A stretch of DNA of 64,000 bases, from assembly GCA_021292105.1 (NCBI GenBank), contig CM037874.1, positions 20,333,534-20,397,533 on the forward strand, read 5' to 3'. This DNA is from Anadara kagoshimensis. Taxonomy: Eukaryota; Mollusca; Bivalvia; Arcoida; Arcidae. Both the position numbers and the translations under genes were made by a program. This document shows, one piece after another, positions 56,930-64,000 of this stretch (within the stretch, counting starts at the first letter, position 1; each line of letters begins with the position of its first letter). The notes below the pieces were generated by a model. It was not told the origin of the DNA. It searched no databases and worked only from the letters and a program-made list of their open reading frames with translations.

Positions 56930-57432
56930 TTTATTATACCGATTGTTGGTTTTTATTATACTGTGCAATCAAAGTATACTGGAATGACAACCATGATTCA
57001 CTATTTTCCGCGCCGAGAAATTCTCTAAATAAGCTTACGCTCCTTTTAACTGTTCTTTGTGTATTTTTGGCATCTTTCTGTTCAGTTAACTGCTTAAGGG
57101 TTTCTTCGTTAACAGTGGCAAATCTACTTATTGACATTTTCGGCCCGACAGTCAGCTGTCGTCAGGTAAACAACTCATCTACTCATCTTGACGCTTGTAA
57201 CATAAATCATATGTAACATTACTGTAGAAAAACGTTTTACTGATTCAGAAGAAGGATGCGTTCGAACCGCATACGCAGTTTTTCTGCGCATGTGACATTC
57301 TTTTTAATGTCAACCGCTCAGCTAATGTCACCCTGTGACGTAAGATTTTCTGAAACCCGAGGGTGACATTAAATTTACCCAAACGCTTATTAACCAATCA
57401 AATTGCGAGAAATTTACAAAAGGTATAATAAA
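56930..57432 (-). mobile_element. 503-bp segment with 11-bp inverted ends and a recombinase N-terminus
   Basis: TTTATTATACC at 56930-56940 and its complement GGTATAATAAA at 57422-57432 bound the segment. It contains the frame described below and two TGTCACCC/GGGTGACA motifs that echo the neighbouring palindrome. I infer a deletion derivative of a larger tyrosine-recombinase (Crypton-like) element. The terminal match is short, so the borders are provisional. Confidence 0.5.
56934..57137 (-). pseudogene. N-terminal fragment of a Crypton/DUF3504-type recombinase protein
   Basis: The 67-residue frame starts MSISRFATVNEETLKQLTEQ and goes on with KDAKNTQRTVK and SLFREFLGAEN. The pattern 'RF..+(T/N)EE.L..L...KD..NT...(T/V)....LFREYL' is what I know from the start of invertebrate proteins with a DUF3504/Crypton-type tyrosine recombinase domain. 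The catalytic region (R...H-x-x-R...Y) is absent: the frame ends at a TAA formed by the terminal sequence TATAATAA. A full protein of this kind has several hundred residues. It is therefore a truncated remnant. Confidence 0.6.
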
Positions 57433-57508
57433 GATTATTACGCAAGGCCGTGGCGTAATAAAATATACACGTACTGTTGTAATATAAAATGGGTCATATA
57501 CGTATAAT

Positions 57509-57655
57509 TGTGACGTCACATAGATTATCTACGTACATTTCTGACGTAAGAAAGAATATTTACGAAAAGTTGAGATGAAAAATAGGTTATTTACATGTGA
57601 CGTAACATAGATTATCCACTTACATGCAAGAAGGAATATTTACAAAAAGTTGTGT
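57509..57655 (+). repeat. Short tandem duplication with TGACGT motifs
   Basis: TGACGTCACATAGATTATCT and AAGAAAGAATATTTACGAAA are repeated as TGACGTAACATAGATTATCC and AAGAAGGAATATTTACAAAA about 89 bp later. Confidence 0.75.
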
Positions 57656-57664
57656 TTGAAAATA

Positions 57665-57798
57665 AAAAAAAACTTTGAAACTGATAAATTAGGTTAAATA
57701 CGTGAACTTCCACCAGGGAAGTGAGGCCGGGTGTTCCGGAAGAATAAGCACCTCCTGTTCAGCTAGGTACACCCGCCACGTGTGTAATTGAAATTTAA
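57665..57798 (-). repeat. Repeat A, core copy
   Basis: AACTTTGAAACTGATAAATT, CGTGAACTTCCACCAGGGAA, GGCCGGGTGTTCCGGAAG and ACACCCGCCACGTGTGTAAT are all present. Confidence 0.8.
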
Positions 57799-59203
57799 TA
57801 TTTAAAAATTCGAGAATTAAAGGAAAATGGAACTAATTTTGTGAAGTCAGAACCCATGATAAAAGAATTAGTATGCAAATAACATGATTTATGCATTTGA
57901 CCTACAGAAAACTATAAATAGAACGCAAGATATAGATACAATTTTTTAAATGGAATATTACAGCTATTTTCCCAGTGAAAAATCTATCATTGTCAGACTT
58001 CCTTACAGACGGATTGAATATAAATATAATTCTTTTGTCTAGAGATCGCGGAAAAAAATGTTATTTTATTCTGCCAATATCATTACGATCGGGTTAAATC
58101 ATAAATATGTGTGTTTTTATATGTTGAAAGCAGTAATACTACTGACGAGACAACCGTGTAGGGAATAAACTTGCGTTAATGTTAAAGTACCATATTTTCA
58201 CGAGCTTCTGTTAAAATTATTTATTTTATTTAAAAAAAAATCAAGAGTATTACATGGGAATATCAATGAACAGGACTTTCCAAAGTTTGTTGCATTTTTA
58301 TGTACTTCACACACAATGCATGCAATTTGCAATCGCGTACGAACACAATGAATTGCATTTCTATGTCAATATCCTCTTCTTTTCTTCATTCAACCAAACA
58401 ATCATTTAATTTTTTCCTTATGTATTTTTTCTATTTATTAATATTTTTGCTTTCTATTAAATATGTATAACTTATACATAAATATATACGTATATATAAC
58501 AAGTAGTGTATGCATATTTTCGTAACGTTTTCAATGGCTTGAGATTGAATTTTTTCCAAAATCCCAAAACTCAGCATTGCAACCATGTGTACTTATTAAA
58601 CAATTCTGTTTGATTTATACAGAAAGAATAACTTATATTCGTCATTGCGAATTTACTATTTTTCTCGTGAATTAAAGCTGCATTTTCTTCATTATTTTAT
58701 GTGCAGATTGAAACTTTTCTTGGCTTCAATTTTTTCTTACAAGTTTTTCTATCCCAAATTTTCGTGAAATTTACTCAATTTACAAATTAAAAGCAAAATA
58801 ACCACTTACCTTTAATTTTCCGAACACAGCAGCATAGCAACCATCTGTATTCCTAAAACTTTATTCCAGTTCGATTTATACATAAGGAATAATTATAAGT
58901 CGTCAGTGTGTCGTAACCATGGTAACAAATATACTTAATTTTCGGTACGAATCTGTAAAATTTTTGGTTTAATTAACCACGTGTTAGAATTACGCCGATG
59001 TTGACCCTAATGTTATGATCTTTGGTCCTTTACTTTCATGTATCTGGAGCAGCAGTGAGTCTTGGTATCGTTAAAACCTGCAAGTATAGATAGCTGTAAC
59101 ATGTAAACTGTATTATACCAATCGTAAAACCTGCAATTGTATAAACAATATAAATTCTTTAACAAATACAAGTTGGATGAAAGTCATTATACTTGAATGT
59201 ATA
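57799..59203. other. AT-rich stretch, no supported feature
   Basis: Two partly similar blocks near 58555-58690 and 58820-58920 share CAGCATTGCAACCATGTGTA / CAGCATAGCAACCATCTGTA and then TCGATTTATACA-AA, a weak direct duplication. No gene. Confidence 0.4.
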
Positions 59204-59676
59204 CAGTAAAACCTCAATTAACTGCCACCATTTGTTCAGTTAAAATTTGCCGTAATAAAAAGGGTTTGCGATAAATCGAGGAAGGATCATAACGACAAAC
59301 ATTGAAATGGATTTTTGAGACATCATCACCTCAGATTTTGGTATTATAAAGTGGTTTGGGAATAATACAGTAAAACCTCTATTTATTATCGCCATTTGTT
59401 AAGTCAGATTTTGGCGCAATAAAAGGGTTTTTTAAATAAATCGAGGGAGGTTTATAAAGAAAAAGTTAGAAGAAATGAATTTTGAGACATCATAATAGTA
59501 ATAACTTTGATTTCTCTGCTATTTTTTCAGTCAGATTTTGGCATTATAAAGTGGTTTGGGAATAATACAGTAAAACCGGTATTCATTGCCGTCATTCGTG
59601 AAGTAAGATTTTGGCATTATAAAAGGATTTTGCAATAAAGCGAGGGAAGCTTAGAAAAAATGGATTTTGAGACATC

Positions 59677-59680
<4 letters not shown>
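59204..59680 (+). repeat. Tandem array of Tigger-like end sequences
   Basis: ACAGTAAAACCTC (third copy ...ACCGG) starts units at 59203, 59367 and 59567. Each unit has GCCRTYATTTGTTMAGT-like, GGTTTTGCAATAAA-like and GATTTTTGAGACATCAT strings, and GATTTTGGCATTATAAAGTG precedes units two and three. The CAGTAAAACCTC start resembles pogo/Tigger ends. A (TA)n run follows. Confidence 0.65.

Positions 59681-59681
<1 letters not shown>

Positions 59682-59718
<37 letters not shown>
59682..59718. repeat. (TA)n microsatellite
   Basis: An uninterrupted alternating TA run. Confidence 0.9.
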
Positions 59719-59723
<5 letters not shown>

Positions 59724-59728
59724 TTCAA

Positions 59729-59878
59729 ATTCAAAAACCAATATATCAACCCATCCTAAAGCAGAGTAAAATTTTTATTTATTTGCAGATTAAGTTAAAC
59801 GCGTGAAGTTCCATGAGGGAGTGGGGCCGGGTGCTCCAGAAGGGCAAGCACTTCATGTTTAGCTAGCTACATCCACAG
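59729..59878 (-). repeat. Repeat A, diverged copy
   Basis: ACGCGTGAAGTTCCATGAGG, GGGGCCGGGTGCTCCAGAAG and TAGCTAGCTACATCCAC mark the family. Confidence 0.75.
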
Positions 59879-60081
59879 CATCAGTTTTATGGACATATGT
59901 TTAATTTAAGCCAACATTACAAGATTATTTTATCAAAACTAAATTGACATGATATCAACATTTAATTACTGCATACCTACACCAAGAAATATCTCCCCCG
60001 AGGTTAACAACATTGCCAAAGAATTATCATCACCTAGATATGGAATTTTTTGTTAGTTTTCATGCTTCCTATTTACTAGAT

Positions 60082-60436
60082 AATACCTGACATTTGCGGT
60101 GGCTCAGTTGGTAGAGTGCTCGCTCCTTAAGTGGGAGGTCGTGGGTTCGAACCCCGGCCGCGTCTGACCCAAGAGTGGGTAGTGACTGTTCTTTTGCCAA
60201 GCACTCGGCATTACGAAATGAAAGTCACGGTTCTTTCGGATGGGAACTTAAAATAACCGAGGTCCCGTGTCTTTATAGGCTTGGCACGCTAAAGAACCCT
60301 GCTGTATAATGCCATCAGCGCAACGCACAGGCAAAATTTCTGCACATTCGCCTATAGCGACGTCTCGATATAAGTGAAATATTCTTGACTGAGACGTTAA
60401 ACCCCATTACTCAACTTAACTCAATACCTGACATTT
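60082..60436 (+). mobile_element. tRNA-derived SINE with perfect 14-bp target duplication
   Basis: The element 60096-60422 (327 bp) is flanked by AATACCTGACATTT at 60082-60095 and 60423-60436. The head GCGGTGGCTCAGTTGGTAGA with GTGGGTTCGAACCCCGG carries good A and B boxes for RNA polymerase III. Its anticodon loop would read TTAAGTG, but the acceptor stem does not pair. The body has a conserved-looking domain, GGTTCTTTCGGATGGGAAC, ACCGAGGTCCCGTGT and GCACGCTAAAGAACCC, of the kind shared by SINEs across invertebrates (I cannot say which named superfamily). The tail is GACGTTAAACCCC plus a CTCAACTTAA repeat. Confidence 0.9.
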
Positions 60437-61945
60437 TAAAGATCATTTCAAACACTGTGTTCCATTTTTGTTCAAAACAATTTTAGGAACACAAACGTTT
60501 CCAAAATGCATAAATTAGAATGAGGAATTACTGTGAAACTGGGCCTGTTTTGAATATTATTTTTCCTGCAATAAATAGAGAACTCTTCAGATTAAATATT
60601 TTTAAGAAACTCTTTTAATGTATTGCCGTACAGCTTAAGATCAGGCATGATTTTGAAACTGGGACATGCTCTTAATTTGATTTTTTTTTCTAAAGAAAAT
60701 AGGTAAATTTTTGCATTAGACATAATCGCCATTTCATGATTTTTTTTTCTTACTATTCTTTTCCCATTATTTGATTAAGCTCAGAATGTAAAAGATGTGT
60801 TACTAAATCGATCAGTTGCTTTATAACTGCAAAACAGGGTCAACACTTCTTTATCACATTCTGGAAATAGTTGCCATTTCAGCGAAATTCGGCTTAACAT
60901 TATGTAACAAACTGATTGATGGTTAGAATTATTATACTTGATATGACACAACTAAATTATAACATATTTCAGATATATATAAAAATCGCTCAATAACACT
61001 TTCTGAAAATAGTTGCCCTTTCAGGAAACATTCGCCAAACATTAAAATAAACAAATGTTTGGAATAGCATTGCATATATGCAACAACTAACATATTTCAT
61101 ATATAATTCTTTGTTAGCTAGCCCGCGGGAATAAACCATTTCGATTACATAGAGACAAACGTATTCATCTGGTGTCTAATGAATGTACAAGGGTGTGTTT
61201 GATTACATTACTCTTAATGAAGTTGGCTTCATTAATAACGGAAATAACATTTGTTTGCTGTTGTTTTACTGATTATGTCATGGCTATCAATATTTACAAG
61301 TGAGTAGCCATTTTCCGGGTTTTTTTCAAAGTTTTGATTTGGAATTTTTTAAACTTGTTTTAAAACTGTCTTCTGTTATATGAATATATTTCCTGAATTA
61401 TGTTGTTTTTTTCACACATTGTTTCTTTTTACAAAATATGGACCCCAATACCAAAAATAGCAAGCGCATTTGTTTCACATTTTCATCAGACTTATTTTAC
61501 CAAGCAAAAACAAGCACGTCAGCGTGAATTAGGATCCCTTGTCTGTAGGTTTTAATGCGTTTTTCGATAATTACTACGAAATTACTCTGTCCACCAAGTT
61601 TTGTAAACTTACGATAATTCATTTTGGAGGCTTTCTTCGAACAATAATTTTAATTAATTAAATAATTTATGATCTCAGGTTAAGAATATGCACTTTTCAT
61701 GTTACTCAAATAAAGCTTTGTGCAAATGGGTTGTGTTTAGTACATTCTATTTTTTCTAGTTGGTGGCCCTTCAAAAGTATATGGACGTCGCATTACTGTT
61801 GTGATCAGTAACAATTAACGGCTGAATTTGGCATGCACTATGCTGCTACCCTACTATGAATGTCTCCCGTCAGAAGTATTATTATCAGTGCTCCAGGTGT
61901 CTGATTATGATGCAATGTCTTGTCTTTTTTATTCCATTTGTTTTC
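60437..61945. other. AT-rich stretch, no supported gene
   Basis: Two diverged blocks near 60795-60930 and 60970-61100 share TTTCTGGAAATAGTTGCCATTTC-like and ATTCGGC-ACATT strings, a weak tandem duplication (period about 165 bp). No domain-bearing frame. Confidence 0.4.
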
Positions 61946-62216
61946 AAAGTTTTTATTATTATTATTATTATTATTATATTATTATTTATTGTTGTTGTTG
62001 TTATTGTTGTTACTTGGATTAGGAACACTATGTTAGTTTTTTATTTATTAATAATAACAAAACTAATATTGTTGTTGTTGTTGGTTGCTGTTGTTGCTGT
62101 TTTTGTTGTTATTATTGTTGTTACTTGGATAAGGAACGTTATGTTTGTTTTTTAATTATTGTTATTATTATTATTATTATTATTATTACATTTATTGTTG
62201 ATGTTGTTGTTGTTGT

Positions 62217-62268
<52 letters not shown>

Positions 62269-62330
62269 CTTGTTGTCGTAGTTGTTGTTGTTACTTGGAT
62301 TAGGAACGTTATGTTTGTTTTTGATTTCGT
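61946..62330 (+). repeat. Minisatellite built on TTA/TTG microsatellites, three units
   Basis: GTTGTTACTTGGATTAGGAA recurs at about 62006, 62116 (GGATAAGGAA) and 62289, each followed by CRYTATGTTWGTTTTT. The spacers are TTA, TTG and GAT runs, including 17 uninterrupted GAT at 62218-62268. The open frames here, one with a poly-Asp run, are products of the microsatellite. Confidence 0.85.
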
Positions 62331-63167
62331 TGTTGTGCGTTCTTGTTTGAAATGGCTATTGTCAAGTACAAGTTATTCGGTAACATGAAAAACAAAAAAG
62401 TTTAGAAAACCAAGTACAAAAAGGTTTTTGTACTATATTACACTAGAATTTCATACCTCTAAACGTTTACAATAGGCATAGCATTCCTCTTATTTTATAC
62501 TTTTGCACGTTCATTCATGAACATACCACCCCCGAAATTTCCCCATTAATTGACACAAACTTAATAAACCCATTTATTTAAAGACACTAAAATGCGTTCT
62601 AATACATAAATTCTAGCTTTGCCATTGTTCGCTGTAGGGTTTTTCATATAGACAAACTGCTTTTTGATCTATATTAATATACATATATTGTAAACAATCT
62701 GTTATCTTTTTGTTTATATCATATAAACAAGAAACAAGTGGTAATCGACGAATCAGATTTATAGAATACAAATATATTGGCATTTCTAGCAACATCATAC
62801 TGATATTGATACTAAGTTATCCTAGCTGGACACGGCGTAGGAATACATAGAGAGAACAGATGTATTTGTGTATTACGTCATCATTTTGTGTTTACATTGC
62901 TGGTTTGTTTATTATTTCTAGGTCATACGTCAGATTATTTCAGATAACCGGGTTATCATTATCTAATTTTATTAGTTTAGTAGTTTTTTTATTGAAATAG
63001 AGAAGGGACAAAGAGTTTATGTAAAATAAAGTCGGTATAACATGCAGATCTAAAGGCTGGGCTACTTGGTGTGCAAATTAAGTTGAATGATCAGAACCAT
63101 GCAATTAAAAAAAACAATATGGTACACCAATTGATGCAAAAGTCAGCACACCCAAGTATAGATACCA
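62331..63167. other. AT-rich stretch, no supported feature
   Basis: No repeat with a clear partner and no domain-bearing frame were seen. Confidence 0.35.
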
Positions 63168-63406
63168 GGCCCCAGTTGTTGGAAGCTTGATTAATTTAAT
63201 CAGTGAGTAGTGAGAATTTAAAACACCAATAAAAATTAAAATATCATTATTGAAGCAAGAGTTTAAAACATTTTGTTTCAATTTGATAAAATTCTATTTA
63301 CTTTTCACTTTTTGAAACAAAAAATTCACAAAATGTATGATATAATGCAAAAACAAATTTTGACTAATGAATTGATTAAACTAATCAAGCTTCGAACAAC
63401 TGGGCA
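63168..63406. mobile_element. MITE with about 33-bp inverted ends
   Basis: Left end CCCAGTTGTTGGAAGCTTGA then TTAATTTAATCA; the complement of the right end reads CCCAGTTGTTCGAAGCTTGA then TTAGTTTAATCA. The 239-bp element is non-coding. The exact border and target duplication are unclear. Confidence 0.8.
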
Positions 63407-63418
63407 CAGACGTCTACA

Positions 63419-63633
63419 GGATCGTTAATGTTACTACCGATACCTTTAGATACTGTGGGTTACATCAGCTATATCTATCTGTATCAAAAAAATTAAGAGA
63501 TACTCATGTAGGGGTTATTGTCCAGGTTCCTGTGGGATCGCAATGACTATCTATGGGATAGCAGGGAAGAAACCCATAACTAGCTGATTTAACCCACAAT
63601 AACTGCCGGTGTCAGGAGTTACATTAGCGATCC
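63419..63633. mobile_element. MITE with about 54-bp imperfect inverted ends
   Basis: Left GGATCGTTAATGTTACTACC and ACTGTGGGTTACATCAGCTA face right-end complements GGATCGCTAATGTAACTCCT and ATTGTGGGTTAAATCAGCTA. Total 215 bp. It sits 12 bp from the previous element. The remaining 63634-64000 shows no supported feature. Confidence 0.8.
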
Positions 63634-64000
63634 TATATAGCCGTTTCTGATTTTTGCATCAATTGGCCTACACATATAGCAGTCAATGTTTAAATCACAA
63701 TCTGAAAAAAGTAAAAGGCCTGAAAACTGGTCAAATTTATTCAAACCTTGCCCGGTTCCCTTTAGAGGGGTTTTTAAATCAGTTGTCTCAATATGTGATT
63801 ATTTTCAGTTTTTAACTTAACCAAAGCTGTTTATACCAATATATAAGAAGTTAAGTAAGACTTAAATTCTCAAATTGCACATATGATAACTGTACTAATT
63901 GTTTATGAACCTGTGTACTGACTGAACGTCTAGTAATAAAGCCTGTGGGTTCTCCAGGGCCACATGGAACACATGCACAGCCTACACAGACTCTCTGTAA

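Noticed and set aside
60096..60168. Functional tRNA gene
   Set aside because: A and B boxes are good, but the acceptor stem does not pair and the sequence continues into a SINE body bounded by a target duplication.
62125..62388. Open frame with a poly-aspartate run
   Set aside because: It is a translation of the GAT and GTT microsatellites with no flanking protein-like sequence.

Overview
The window is strongly AT-rich, gene-poor animal DNA with repeats at every scale and no bacterial gene organisation. The only clear host gene is a Mab-21/cGAS-like nucleotidyltransferase of the type expanded in bivalves. The dominant dispersed repeat and the SINE types also look molluscan. My best inference is a marine bivalve, perhaps a mussel, but no taxonomic search was possible.

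Layout. Positions 1-6.7 kb hold short tandem duplications and many copies of one dispersed repeat (called repeat A here), part of it in a longer composite unit that recurs at 11.9-13.1 kb. Positions 6.7-11.9 kb have a different texture, with few repeat A copies, a TA-flanked MITE and local duplications. From 13 to 32 kb there is AT-rich sequence with diverged tandem repeats (14.9-16.7 kb, 21.8-24.3 kb, 29.8-30.2 kb) and small inverted-repeat elements. From 32 to 42 kb there are more tandem arrays, dense repeat A copies, a dead mariner transposase fragment, a 505-bp almost perfect tandem duplication, and a tandem repeat just upstream of the main gene.

The centre of interest is 42.5-48.0 kb. 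A Mab-21-like / cGAS-like receptor gene on the + strand is split by an LTR retroelement lying on the - strand (43,676-47,195). The LTRs are about 460 bp, the insertion is bounded by ACAAG on both sides, and a plausible primer-binding site lies 5 bases inside the right LTR. The host reading frame has the same phase on both sides of the element. The gene also has a one-base frameshift at a short A run. The element encodes a Gag-like CCHC zinc knuckle and a coiled-coil-like stretch in broken frames, with no recognisable polymerase, so it appears non-autonomous.

From 48 to 64 kb the DNA is again non-genic: a minus-strand SINE with a 40-nt poly(T) inside a pair of 39-bp inverted repeats, several MITE families, a 107-bp MITE with a perfect 9-bp target duplication, a 63-bp-arm palindrome next to a decayed Crypton/DUF3504-type recombinase N-terminus, a tRNA-derived SINE with a perfect 14-bp target duplication, trinucleotide microsatellites, and two more inverted-repeat elements at the right edge. 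Most short open frames in the window fall in repeats or have no recognisable domain. They were not called as genes, apart from three weak candidates.
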